From contig JAEYFY010000362.1 in the NCBI GenBank assembly GCA_023454395.1, forward strand, positions 1 to 15,003: DNA of 15,003 nt. The letters are read 5' to 3'. Below the pieces are notes generated by a model that did not search any database, was not told the origin of the DNA, and saw nothing but the letters and a program-made list of their open reading frames with translations. Position 1 is the stretch's first letter; each line of letters starts with the position of its first letter. Source of the DNA: Pseudomonadota bacterium. GTDB lineage: Bacteria; Pseudomonadota; Gammaproteobacteria; Enterobacterales; Enterobacteriaceae. The position numbers and the translations under genes were made by a program. Positions 7,338 to 14,806 of this stretch are shown here, in pieces.

Positions 7338-9017
7338 CTAAATAATCAAATTATAATCAATATGTTCCATTAATTTAGCGTTATCACTATAATCGACAGG
7401 AATAGCAAGAACAGCAGGTCCATCAACAGCCATTGCTTCATGTAAAACGCTACGTAATTGAGAAGCACATTCAACAGAAAACCCTTTAGCTCCGAAGGAT
7501 TCCGCGTAACGTTTAAAATCAATTGCGCCAAATTTCACACCAGAATAACGACCATATTTTTCCTTTTCTTGCATTTCGACCATATTATAAGCGTTATCCA
7601 CCCAGATAATATGTAGGATATTTGTATTTAAACGAACCGCAGTTTCTAATTCCATGGATGATTGCATAAAGCCACCATCACCAGAAACAGAAATAATTTT
7701 GTCAGAAGGACGAACAAAAGAAGCACCAATACCCCAAGGTAATGCCACACCCATTGTTTGCTGCCCATTAGAAATCAACATTTGTCTTGCTCTAAAACTA
7801 TAAAGATAACGAGCGAGCCATATATGAAAACTTCCCATATCAATACAGAGAGTGACATCGTTATCAATAATATTTTGCATCTCATGGATGATGGTTAAAG
7901 GGTGAATAGGAGAGCCATGACGAAAATAATTATTTTGTTGCAAGATTTCTCTTTGGTGGCGTATTTTTTCTAAAACCTGACGAGTATTATTTGAGAGTGT
8001 AATTTGTGATGTAGAACGTTTAGTGAAATGCTGAGTTAAACTATCAATCGTTAATTTGATATTGCCGGTTAATTCTAAATCAGGGCAGTAAGCTAAATCG
8101 ATTTCAGCCGGAATTTCATCAATATGAATAATATTGGCGTTATTGTGATTCCACAATGACGGTTCATATTCGATAGGGCTATAACCTAAGGTAATCACTA
8201 AATCAGCGTGAGATAATAACTCATCACCGGGTTGGTTATTAAATAAACCGATGCGACCGGCAAATAAAGGAAAATGGCGTTGCGCTATTGTTCCTGCTGA
8301 TTGATAAGTACCTACAATCGGCAGCGGGCAAATATCAAGTAGCTTTTGTAATGCTAATGCATTTTCTGGGTAGCTCGCTTGTAGCCCTAATAAAATAACT
8401 GGGTTTTTAGCATTTAGAAGTAATTTAACGGTTTCTTGGATAGCCTCATTATTTGCACTACCCATATTGGGTTTTGATTTAGGCACTAATATTGGGCTAT
8501 TGACTTCGTTATTTAAAATATCCATTGGAAACGTTAAAAAAGCCGAGCCTGGTCTTCCTGATTCCGCATGACGAAAGGCATTAGCCATGGTTTCAGAAAT
8601 TGATTTTGAGGAATCAATTTCAGCACAAAATTTAGTGATAGGATTAAACATGGTAACGGTATCCATGCTTTGATGAACCAATTTTAATCTATCTGAAGAT
8701 TTTACTGAGCCTCCCAATGCCACTAATGGATCACCTTCAGATGTTGCTGTTGCGATGCCAGTTGCAAGATTAGAACATCCTGGGCCAGATGTTGCGATAG
8801 CGACTCCCGCTTTACCTGTTAAACGTCCAACTGCGGCTGCCATAAATGCGGCGTTAGCTTCATGACGAACGACCACGGTTTCAATACTGGAATCGACAAG
8901 AGAGTCAAATATACGATCGATCTTTGCACCCGGAATACCAAATACTTGTTTAATGCCATGTTGTTCTAATTGTTTGACGACTAAATCTGCACCACATTTC
9001 CAATGAGGAGTATTCAT
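7338..9017 (-). CDS. budB: Catabolic acetolactate synthase
   Basis: A 559-residue ThDP enzyme that condenses two pyruvates to 2-acetolactate and CO2 in the cytoplasm, the first step of acetoin/butanediol fermentation. The length equals that of Klebsiella BudB and similarity runs end to end. The cofactor glutamate is E53 in VRHEANAAF, and the ThDP/Mg motif starts at GDGGF (446-450) and ends near DNAYN (474-478). MISNGQQTMGVALPW-type sequence (about 413-428) and the C-terminal IPVDYSDN are characteristic. The large FAD-binding regions of anabolic synthases are not evident and no small regulatory subunit follows, which fits the catabolic FAD-independent type (also called AlsS). GAAGG precedes the ATG. 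It lies 68 bases downstream of budA and is co-transcribed with it. Confidence 0.95.
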   Translation of the reverse strand: MNTPHWKCGADLVVKQLEQHGIKQVFGIPGAKIDRIFDSLVDSSIETVVVRHEANAAFMAAAVGRLTGKAGVAIATSGPGCSNLATGIATATSEGDPLVALGGSVKSSDRLKLVHQSMDTVTMFNPITKFCAEIDSSKSISETMANAFRHAESGRPGSAFLTFPMDILNNEVNSPILVPKSKPNMGSANNEAIQETVKLLLNAKNPVILLGLQASYPENALALQKLLDICPLPIVGTYQSAGTIAQRHFPLFAGRIGLFNNQPGDELLSHADLVITLGYSPIEYEPSLWNHNNANIIHIDEIPAEIDLAYCPDLELTGNIKLTIDSLTQHFTKRSTSQITLSNNTRQVLEKIRHQREILQQNNYFRHGSPIHPLTIIHEMQNIIDNDVTLCIDMGSFHIWLARYLYSFRARQMLISNGQQTMGVALPWGIGASFVRPSDKIISVSGDGGFMQSSMELETAVRLNTNILHIIWVDNAYNMVEMQEKEKYGRYSGVKFGAIDFKRYAESFGAKGFSVECASQLRSVLHEAMAVDGPAVLAIPVDYSDNAKLMEHIDYNLII

Positions 9018-9085
9018 ATAACCTTCTTTGATTTTGCAAGTGAATAAAAAAATTGTTTTGAGAATACAGTGAAGTATTTTTTGAA

Positions 9086-9913
9086 TTAATTTTCGGCTTG
9101 TTCTATTGCATGATGGAGGTCGTCTGGCATTAAGTTAGCTTGAAGGAAAGCGGATTGACTGGGTAACCCAATGGTAAGGCGGGAAATGATACCAATTTGT
9201 AATGTGCCCTTTTTTAAGTAGTAATCGAGAACGTGACCACCACCTTGGCGTTGTTGATTTATATAATGTTCATGAAAACCAGCAACATTTATTCCTTGGG
9301 TAAATTGTGGGGAACGAAAACCAGCAATAGTTCCTGTTTCATTGTGAAAGGTGAAAACAGGTTGATTTTCGATAGCTTTTAGCATTGGTAAGTAGGGCGG
9401 CTCTTGGCGAGGTACTGTGCGTGTTTTAACTAATTCAAATTCACCCGTAATTTTAATTGCACAAAAAAGATTATCGGAAGGAACATACTGATTGATTGTA
9501 TTATGTATTTCTTGTTGTGAGGCACCATAAGAAAATGAATGTTCAATATCAGCATTAAAAAAGGTCATCACAGCAAAAGGGGATTTTTGAGAGTCTAATG
9601 CTTTACGGGCGCTACCATCAGAACGCAATTGGAAAACGTTATTATCAAAAGCAACTAGTTCACCATCAAGTTGCTCAAAGGTACCTAAACCAAAATCACC
9701 CTGTTTTAATAAATCAGCAATAGTCACATCACTATCATAAACGCCAGCAATTAAACTGCTCATTAATGAATTTTGATAAACAGTACATTCGGGATGTTTA
9801 TTAATATAATTATTTAGATTGGTTATTATTTCTTGGTTACATTGACAACTATCGCTTTTATTGGGGGCTATATCGCTATTATCTCGCATATTATAATTGA
9901 AACTATCGTTCAT
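9086..9913 (-). CDS. budA: Acetolactate decarboxylase
   Basis: A 275-residue cytoplasmic zinc enzyme that converts 2-acetolactate to (R)-acetoin. It is the first gene of the bud operon. The zinc ligands are H214, H216 and H227 in NVAGFHEHYINQQRQGGGHVLDY (209-231). Other family marks are TIADLLKQGDFGLGTF (64-79), LRSDGSARKA (96-105), PSDNLFCAIKI (145-155) and TRTVPRQEPPY (164-174). It is about 16 residues longer at the N-terminus than Klebsiella BudA; the extra part is polar and precedes a CQC pair that aligns with CTC in Klebsiella. AAGGA stands about 11 bases before the chosen ATG, and the internal Met9 lacks a ribosome site, so the long form is preferred. No signal peptide is present, unlike secreted Bacillus AlsD. 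Confidence 0.94.
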   Translation of the reverse strand: MNDSFNYNMRDNSDIAPNKSDSCQCNQEIITNLNNYINKHPECTVYQNSLMSSLIAGVYDSDVTIADLLKQGDFGLGTFEQLDGELVAFDNNVFQLRSDGSARKALDSQKSPFAVMTFFNADIEHSFSYGASQQEIHNTINQYVPSDNLFCAIKITGEFELVKTRTVPRQEPPYLPMLKAIENQPVFTFHNETGTIAGFRSPQFTQGINVAGFHEHYINQQRQGGGHVLDYYLKKGTLQIGIISRLTIGLPSQSAFLQANLMPDDLHHAIEQAEN

Positions 9914-9949
9914 AATAAAACTGATCCTTATTTGAAAAAGATAGTCATT

Positions 9950-9964
9950 AATCGACCATCGATT
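9950..9964. promoter_or_regulatory. Palindrome AATCGA-N3-TCGATT over the budA start site, candidate operator
   Basis: AATCGACCATCGATT is a perfect 6+6 inverted repeat with a 3-base centre. It begins 2 bases downstream of the predicted budA -10 element and would cover the transcription start. That position fits a repressor site. No bud regulator gene lies next to the operon in this window. Confidence 0.4.
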
Positions 9965-9966
9965 TA

Positions 9967-9995
9967 ATTATTCATCTCATTGATAAGAAATTCAA
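9967..9995 (-). promoter_or_regulatory. Predicted sigma-70 promoter of budAB
   Basis: On the minus strand TTGAAT (9995-9990) and AATAAT (9972-9967) are separated by exactly 17 bases, matching 4 of 6 and 5 of 6 consensus bases. It lies about 55 bases upstream of the budA ATG. No clear FNR or CRP site was found beside it. Confidence 0.45.
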
Positions 9996-10141
9996 ATGTT
10001 TTTATTGTTATTAAAATATTGATGATAATTACTCATTTTTTAGATTTTTATGGTTATTATTTTATAAGATTATTTGTATGGATTTTTTTAAGTCATTTGG
10101 GTGGTGGTTGCTTTATAAAAGTAGAAATCATAAATAGTTGT

Positions 10142-10158
10142 TATCGTCACTTACGATA
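10142..10158. promoter_or_regulatory. Inverted repeat TATCGT-N5-ACGATA before the SopA-like gene
   Basis: TATCGT (10142-10147) and ACGATA (10153-10158) form a perfect 6+6 inverted repeat 26 bases upstream of the ATG of the SopA-like gene. It could be a regulator site or a small hairpin in the leader. A TTGTTA (10138-10143) overlaps its left edge but has no good -10 partner, so the promoter is not settled. Confidence 0.3.
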
Positions 10159-10184
10159 CATAATTAATTATATAGGCAACTATT

Positions 10185-11993
10185 ATGAATATAGTATTCA
10201 CATATCTAAAGGCTCATCTGGCTAATGATGCTGCAGCCGCTGTTGATGTGGCAGATTATCATCCTTCTTTTAAAAATTTGAGTTTTGCAAGAAGGATATT
10301 GGAAATAAAATCAACAACTACTAAATATAATCCATATAATAAATCTAAGGGAAGTGAACTTAATAAAACTAAAGTGATTGAATACAGTTCACTGCTTAAG
10401 AAATTAGGTGAAATTGAGCAAAGAGAAACATATCACGATAAAGATCTTAGAAAGGCAAATTTAAAAATTTTAAATGAATATTATTATGAAGGTATTAAAA
10501 CAAGTAGGAACTTTTCAAATTCTAATCTTACCGGTGTTGATTTAAGTGGTGCATTATTGGAGGGTTCGAAATTTAAAAGTAGTGATTTAAGTAAAACTAA
10601 AATTAATATAAATTATGCTGATTTCTCGAATGCCAAACTTGATGGTGTTGAAATAAATTTTAATCTTAGATGCATAGATAAAAATTTTATGGATAAAAGA
10701 TTAATTGATAATTTAGACGGAGAAACAATATTTCATACTCTTAGAAGTATTGATGATAAATATTCCGGTATTAAAATAAAACTCGTCAAGCAATTAATCA
10801 ATAAAGTGATGTGCTCTAATAATAAATATGTGAATTCAGACCATATTGAATCATTTCTAAATTACATTTTTTCAAAAGAATATTATTTGAAAGATAAAGA
10901 GATTAAAAATTCTGTTAAATCTTTTCTTGATAGATTGATTTTTACTGAAAATAGTGAAAAATATATAAATAAAAATTGCTTATCCTCATATTTAGAACTA
11001 ATTTCTAATTTTTTTAATGTTCAAGAAAAGAGTGATTTTATGTTGGAAAGTAATGAGGATTTTATTAATCTAATGGCAATCTCTCTTTATCATGATGACA
11101 TAAATATCCGAGAAAAATCGAGAGCTTTATATGATAAATATCTTAAATTAGAAAGAGTGAAATCTTTTTATGAAGAAAATAAAATTGGTAATGATGAAAG
11201 GGTTAATTGGGATAATGAAGACAATGATAATATTATCATTATAAATGGAAGCAAAACAATAGTAACAAGTTATAAAGAATTAAATAAAATGCTATTAGCT
11301 GACATTACAAAAGCTAATACACAGTGTGCTTCATTTTCTCTTTATATCAATAAAACTCGTCAGGATACTAATGAAATAAATCCTAATATTATATTTAATT
11401 ATGATTTTAAGATTTTTAAAGATAATTATAATATTTTTCTTCTTAATGAGAAATTTAACAAACTAGCATCAAAATTTGGCGACTACGCTGAAAAATTCTA
11501 TTCTGCTTTTGTTGGTAATCCAATTCAGTTTGAAGACAGATTAGTTAGTAATGAAGAGCATAGTAAATTGTATAAGGTTTTTGAGACATTGATAGATATC
11601 TCAAGGGAAAATGCTGCAATTGCATCACTCAAAGAACAACATTATCAGCAAATATGTAAAATTTTTGGATTTGAAAATTCAAATGATCGAGATAAGTCTA
11701 AATATTTACTGAGCCTTGCAATTATATTTGTTAAATATGCATCTAACGATGTATTTGGCTTGGGAAATAAGTCACCTCAAGTATTGAAACTCTATGCTTA
11801 TGCATTAATGCGTAAAGCTAATGAATTAAATGAAAAATTAATGGGCTATACTTATTATGATTTTATGCCTGATTTAGTGGGACAAGGTAAAGAGACCACT
11901 GATACATCAAATATTTTTATCTGGATGTATGAATATGGAAAAATATATTGTGCTCCTATTTTTAATGAGATTATGCCACCACAGTGGAAATAA
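10185..11993 (+). CDS. SopA/NleL-like pentapeptide-repeat protein, putative HECT-type E3 ligase effector
   Basis: A 602-residue soluble protein without signal peptide. Residues about 108-157 are pentapeptide repeats (SNLTGVDLSGALLEGSKF, DLSKTKI, ADFSNAKLDGVEI), which fold as a beta-helix. They are followed by SIDDKYSGIKIKLVKQLI (188-205), a helical middle part and a C-terminal domain with LKLYAYALMRKANELNEKL (about 546-564). This order matches the type III effectors SopA (Salmonella) and NleL (EHEC), bacterial E3 ubiquitin ligases with a beta-helix, a central domain and a HECT-like C-lobe carrying a catalytic cysteine near the end. C589 in KIYCAPIFNEIM is the best candidate. The protein is shorter than the 782-residue models, mostly at the N-terminus, and only 13 residues follow C589. 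Codons are extremely AT-rich, suggesting transfer. ATAGG precedes the ATG. Family recognition is from memory of motifs, not a search; a non-ligase pentapeptide protein remains possible. Confidence 0.65.
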   Translation: MNIVFTYLKAHLANDAAAAVDVADYHPSFKNLSFARRILEIKSTTTKYNPYNKSKGSELNKTKVIEYSSLLKKLGEIEQRETYHDKDLRKANLKILNEYYYEGIKTSRNFSNSNLTGVDLSGALLEGSKFKSSDLSKTKININYADFSNAKLDGVEINFNLRCIDKNFMDKRLIDNLDGETIFHTLRSIDDKYSGIKIKLVKQLINKVMCSNNKYVNSDHIESFLNYIFSKEYYLKDKEIKNSVKSFLDRLIFTENSEKYINKNCLSSYLELISNFFNVQEKSDFMLESNEDFINLMAISLYHDDINIREKSRALYDKYLKLERVKSFYEENKIGNDERVNWDNEDNDNIIIINGSKTIVTSYKELNKMLLADITKANTQCASFSLYINKTRQDTNEINPNIIFNYDFKIFKDNYNIFLLNEKFNKLASKFGDYAEKFYSAFVGNPIQFEDRLVSNEEHSKLYKVFETLIDISRENAAIASLKEQHYQQICKIFGFENSNDRDKSKYLLSLAIIFVKYASNDVFGLGNKSPQVLKLYAYALMRKANELNEKLMGYTYYDFMPDLVGQGKETTDTSNIFIWMYEYGKIYCAPIFNEIMPPQWK

Positions 11994-12017
11994 TATTTAT
12001 TTAAAGCGAAATTATAA

Positions 12018-12052
12018 AAACCCCAAAAGCTGGAGATCAACTTTTGGGGTTT
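12018..12052. terminator. Bidirectional terminator between SopA-like gene and ychF
   Basis: AAACCCCAAAAG (12018-12029) and CTTTTGGGGTTT (12041-12052) form a perfect 12-bp stem with an 11-base loop. A-rich sequence flanks one side and T-rich the other, so it can end transcription from both convergent genes. Confidence 0.85.
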
Positions 12053-12086
12053 AATTAAGAAAACGTATTTTTTGTAATAACGAGAA

Positions 12087-13178
12087 TTATACGTTAAACA
12101 AGAAGTTCATCACATCGCCATCTTGAACGATATATTCTTTACCTTCTGCACGCATTTTACCTGCTTCTTTTGCACCTTGCTCGCCGCCATAAGTAATAAA
12201 ATCGTTATAAGCGATAGTTTGAGCGCGGATAAAGCCTTTCTCAAAGTCAGTATGGATTTTACCTGCAGCTTGTGGTGCTGTTGCACCTACTGGTATCGTC
12301 CATGCACGAACTTCTTTAACGCCCGCAGTGAAGTAAGTTTGTAAGTTCAATAATGCGTAACCCGCACGGATAACACGGTTTAAACCTGGCTCTTCGATGC
12401 CTAAATCTTGCATAAACTCTTCGCGCTCAGCATCTTCTAATTCAGCAATGTCAGCTTCAATCGCGGCACAAACAGGAACAACCACCGAGCCTTCTGCTTC
12501 GGCAATTTTGCGAACCGTTTCAAGGTAAGGGTTATTTTCAAAACCATCTTCATTAACGTTTGCAATATACATTGTTGGTTTTAACGTTAAGAAGCTTAAA
12601 TAACGAATAGTCGCTTTTTCTTCTTCCGTTAAATCTAAAGCACGTAACATACCTGCGTTTTCTAAATGCGGTAAGCATTTTTCTAACACTTCCATTTCTG
12701 CTTTAGCAATTTTATCGCCACCTTTTGCTTTTTTCTGATTACGGTGCATTGCACGTTCACAGGTATCTAAATCAGAAAGGGCTAATTCAGTATTGATGGT
12801 TTCGATATCTTCAGCAGGATCAACTTTACCAGCAACGTGAATGATATTGTCATTTTCAAAACAACGAACCACATGGCCAATCGCTTCAGTTTCACGAATA
12901 TTTGTTAGGAATTGGTTACCTAAACCTTCACCTTTAGATGCGCCTTTGACTAAACCCGCAATATCAACAAATTCCATTGTTGTTGGTAAAATACGCTGTG
13001 GTTTAACAATTTCAGCCAATTTATCTAAGCGAGGATCAGGCATTGGAACAACACCTGTGTTTGGCTCGATAGTACAGAATGGGAAGTTGGCTGCCTCAAT
13101 ACCTGCCTTAGTTAAGGCATTAAATAGTGTAGATTTCCCTACGTTAGGCAGACCGACGATACCACATTTAAATCCCAT
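12087..13178 (-). CDS. ychF: Redox-sensitive ribosome-binding ATPase YchF (Obg/OLA1 family)
   Basis: A 363-residue cytoplasmic P-loop protein, the same length as E. coli YchF. It binds ribosomes and hydrolyses ATP rather than GTP. Motifs are G1 GLPNVGKST (9-17), switch II DIAGL (72-76) followed by [15 protein letters not shown], and NVNE (207-210) in place of the guanine-specific NKxD, which explains the ATP preference. The C-terminal part (about 278-363), containing [16 protein letters not shown] and [13 protein letters not shown], is the TGS domain and ends [20 protein letters not shown] lies 9 bases before the ATG. As in E. coli it lies downstream of pth on the same strand, but a hairpin, a promoter and a terminator-like structure stand between them. 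Confidence 0.97.
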   Translation of the reverse strand: MGFKCGIVGLPNVGKSTLFNALTKAGIEAANFPFCTIEPNTGVVPMPDPRLDKLAEIVKPQRILPTTMEFVDIAGLVKGASKGEGLGNQFLTNIRETEAIGHVVRCFENDNIIHVAGKVDPAEDIETINTELALSDLDTCERAMHRNQKKAKGGDKIAKAEMEVLEKCLPHLENAGMLRALDLTEEEKATIRYLSFLTLKPTMYIANVNEDGFENNPYLETVRKIAEAEGSVVVPVCAAIEADIAELEDAEREEFMQDLGIEEPGLNRVIRAGYALLNLQTYFTAGVKEVRAWTIPVGATAPQAAGKIHTDFEKGFIRAQTIAYNDFITYGGEQGAKEAGKMRAEGKEYIVQDGDVMNFLFNV

Positions 13179-13202
13179 AAACGTTCACCTTGTCACATAA
13201 AA

Positions 13203-13228
13203 ACAACAGGAGGGAGTATTCCTGTTGT
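13203..13228 (-). terminator. Terminator-like hairpin in the ychF leader
   Basis: On the minus strand ACAACAGGA pairs perfectly with TCCTGTTGT across an 8-base loop and is followed by TTTTTA. It lies 24 bases upstream of the ychF ATG and downstream of the predicted ychF promoter. It could limit read-through from pth, act as an attenuator, or be a 5' stabilising hairpin. Confidence 0.5.
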
Positions 13229-13253
13229 GTGCTGTTAAAAAAAATTTGGCGCT

Positions 13254-13282
13254 ATTATAGAGCAAATCCCTGTTTGATTAAA
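13254..13282 (-). promoter_or_regulatory. Predicted sigma-70 promoter of ychF
   Basis: On the minus strand a perfect TATAAT (13259-13254) lies 17 bases after a weak TTTAAT (13282-13277). Transcription would start about 70 bases upstream of the ychF ATG and run through the leader hairpin. Confidence 0.45.
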
Positions 13283-13308
13283 TCATCAGGGAGTCATCGC
13301 ACAAAAGA

Positions 13309-13327
13309 AGAGGGCATTTTACCCTCT
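13309..13327 (-). terminator. Hairpin after pth, probable terminator
   Basis: On the minus strand AGAGGG and CCCTCT form a 6-bp stem around a 7-base loop, followed by TCTTTTG. It starts 36 bases after the pth stop codon. The short stem and imperfect T tract suggest partial termination, so some pth-ychF read-through is likely. Confidence 0.5.
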
Positions 13328-13362
13328 GAATATTGAAATTGTTTAATCTATCAATGTAATGA

Positions 13363-13947
13363 TTATGCTTTAAAGCTATGTAAGCGGTTTATTGCTTTCT
13401 CATAACCATCACGCATTAAAATATCTGTACACGAAAGTGCTTCATCAATAGCATCATCAATTAATTTTTGTTCACTCATTGGCGGTTTGCCTAATACAAA
13501 GCCAACCACTTTATTTTTATCACCCGGGTGACCAATGCCAATGCGTAAACGATAGAAATTTGGATTATTGCTAAACTTACTTTGAATATCTTTTAATCCG
13601 TTATGACCGCCATTGCCACCACCTAACTTCATTTTGACAACACCAGGCGGTAAATCGAGTTCATCATGAGCAACTAAAATTTCATCAAGTTCTATGCGAT
13701 AGAAATTTGCCATTGCTTGTACCGCTTTACCACTTAAGTTCATAAAAGTAGTAGGCACTAATAAACGAACATCATTACCGTTTAAATTAATACGTGCGGT
13801 GTAACCAAAGAATTTGCTCTCTTCTTTTAGAGATTGCTGATGACGTTGAGCCAATAAATCTACATACCAAGCACCCGCATTATGGCGAGTCTGGGCATAA
13901 TCTGCACCGGGGTTTGCTAACCCGACGATAAGTTTAATTTTACTCAC
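13363..13947 (-). CDS. pth: Peptidyl-tRNA hydrolase
   Basis: A 194-residue cytoplasmic enzyme that cleaves peptidyl-tRNA released by drop-off during translation, recycling tRNA. The length equals that of E. coli Pth. Catalytic and binding residues are visible with an offset of two: N12 in GLANPG, H22 in TRHNAGAW, D95 in [10 protein letters not shown] and N116 in [22 protein letters not shown] sequence (about 131-142) and [10 protein letters not shown] (147-156) complete the family pattern. The start is GTG; AAAGG lies just before it and no ATG upstream is better placed. It is divergent from ychH, as in E. coli. Confidence 0.97.
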   Translation of the reverse strand: MSKIKLIVGLANPGADYAQTRHNAGAWYVDLLAQRHQQSLKEESKFFGYTARINLNGNDVRLLVPTTFMNLSGKAVQAMANFYRIELDEILVAHDELDLPPGVVKMKLGGGNGGHNGLKDIQSKFSNNPNFYRLRIGIGHPGDKNKVVGFVLGKPPMSEQKLIDDAIDEALSCTDILMRDGYEKAINRLHSFKA

Positions 13948-14020
13948 AATAGCCTTTCACTGTTATCGTCTTAAAAGAAAGGTCATAGTTTACCTGTCTA
14001 AGCTCAGAAGCACAAAATAG

Positions 14021-14050
14021 ATTACATAGAATGTTTTTTTGCAATGATAA
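14021..14050 (-). promoter_or_regulatory. Possible promoter of pth
   Basis: On the minus strand TTATCA (14050-14045) and TGTAAT (14026-14021) are spaced by 18 bases, matching 4 of 6 and 5 of 6 consensus bases. The start would fall about 65 bases upstream of the GTG. Other AT-rich hexamers nearby make this tentative. Confidence 0.3.
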
Positions 14051-14175
14051 GCAGAGGAAATATCATCTTTTTGATTTAACAAAAAGAGCGAAAATGACAA
14101 AACTGGTACTATTTTCTTCTTTTGAAAGAGAAAAACACATTTTTTGTTAAGAATTGTCAATAAATTTCGGAGCGA

Positions 14176-14219
14176 TGTGATCCCTTCGACAATAACTTCT
14201 TAGTATTTATGTCTATAAT
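14176..14219 (+). promoter_or_regulatory. Class II CRP-type promoter of ychH
   Basis: TGTGATCCCTTCGACA (14176-14191) matches the CRP consensus TGTGA-N6-TCACA fully in the left half and at 3 of 5 positions in the right. A perfect TATAAT lies at 14214-14219 with no good -35 hexamer. The site centre is about 42 bases before the expected start, the spacing of class II CRP-activated promoters. CRP control of ychH in E. coli is in line with this. Confidence 0.55.
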
Positions 14220-14292
14220 AACTGCAAAGAACAAAAGGTTATTCGATGTATTTTTTTGTTGAATCGTCTGACGACGCGCTTGGAGGTGCAAC

Positions 14293-14571
14293 ATGAAATA
14301 TAAACATGCGTTTGCAGTTGGTAATTTATGCATGGCTACGGGGATGATTGTAATGCTCGGTAGTCTTGGTTATACGCTTCTTACTCATATTTTCCCATTA
14401 GGGTTGCCTGAATTCTTATCAGATATCTCTTTAATGGGGATCTTTATCGGTGCTTTGGTCTGGTTAGCCGGCGCCCGTATTGGTGGTAGAGAAACAATAG
14501 CAGAAAGATATTGGTGGTTACGTAACCATGATGAACGTTATCGTCGTCATGACAATCACCGTTATCCATAA
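14293..14571 (+). CDS. ychH: Stress-associated inner-membrane protein YchH (DUF2583)
   Basis: A 92-residue protein with two hydrophobic segments (about 9-34 and 43-61) and a charged C-terminal tail rich in Arg, His and Tyr (RYWWLRNHDERYRRHDNHRY, 72-91), so it is a small two-span inner-membrane protein. It matches enterobacterial YchH, a protein of unknown mechanism linked to stress resistance in E. coli, in length, topology and position between pth and prs. A strong GGAGG lies 7 bases before the ATG. Upstream is a CRP-type promoter; a strong terminator follows about 108 bases after the stop. Confidence 0.92.
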   Translation: MKYKHAFAVGNLCMATGMIVMLGSLGYTLLTHIFPLGLPEFLSDISLMGIFIGALVWLAGARIGGRETIAERYWWLRNHDERYRRHDNHRYP

Positions 14572-14679
14572 TGTTATTATCACAAATAAATATCAGAATA
14601 GATAAAAACAACAATAAAATTAAAAACTGATATTCAGTGAATAATAGTTGTCATTATGCGTTGTAATACACACCTATAG

Positions 14680-14706
14680 ACCCGTTTAATGATAACGGGT
14701 TTTTTG
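14680..14706 (+). terminator. Rho-independent terminator of ychH
   Basis: ACCCGTT (14680-14686) pairs with AACGGGT (14694-14700) across a 7-base loop and is followed by a run of T (TTTTTTG including the last stem base). A classic plus-strand terminator. Confidence 0.9.
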
Positions 14707-14740
14707 TTGCCTAAATTTTTAATCTAGAATAAACAACAAA

Positions 14741-14772
14741 AAACCCGCTATAACATAGGCTATAGCGGGTTT
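14741..14772 (-). terminator. Rho-independent terminator of prs
   Basis: AAACCCGCTATA (14741-14752) and TATAGCGGGTTT (14761-14772) form a perfect 12-bp stem with an 8-base loop. On the minus strand it is followed by TTTTTTG counting stem bases, 34 bases after the prs stop codon. Confidence 0.9.
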
Positions 14773-14806
14773 AGTTATCTCAAATTGCAATGAATGTTAT
14801 AACAAA

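Larger units (their letters stand above)
13948..14292. other. Divergent pth-ychH intergenic region, 345 bp
   Basis: No coding potential is apparent. It holds the promoters of both flanking genes: a possible pth promoter in its left third and a CRP-type promoter for ychH in its right third. The middle (about 14051-14160) is AT-rich and I see nothing defined in it. Confidence 0.6.

Noticed and set aside
9063..9084. Small hairpin AATAC-N6-GTATT between budA and budB
   Set aside because: A 5-bp A/T-rich stem is too weak to be called a terminator or processing site.
9981..10032. FNR-like TTGAT half-sites upstream of budA
   Set aside because: Only one half of TTGAT-N4-ATCAA is present at each place, and their positions do not fit the predicted promoter.
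9980..10225. Plus-strand open frame of 81 codons before the SopA-like gene
   Set aside because: It lies in very AT-rich DNA, covers the budA promoter region, overlaps the start of the next gene in another frame, has no ribosome site and no recognisable domain.
12841..13200. Plus-strand open frame of 119 codons opposite ychF
   Set aside because: It is the antisense shadow of the conserved 5' half of ychF, without a ribosome site or family resemblance.
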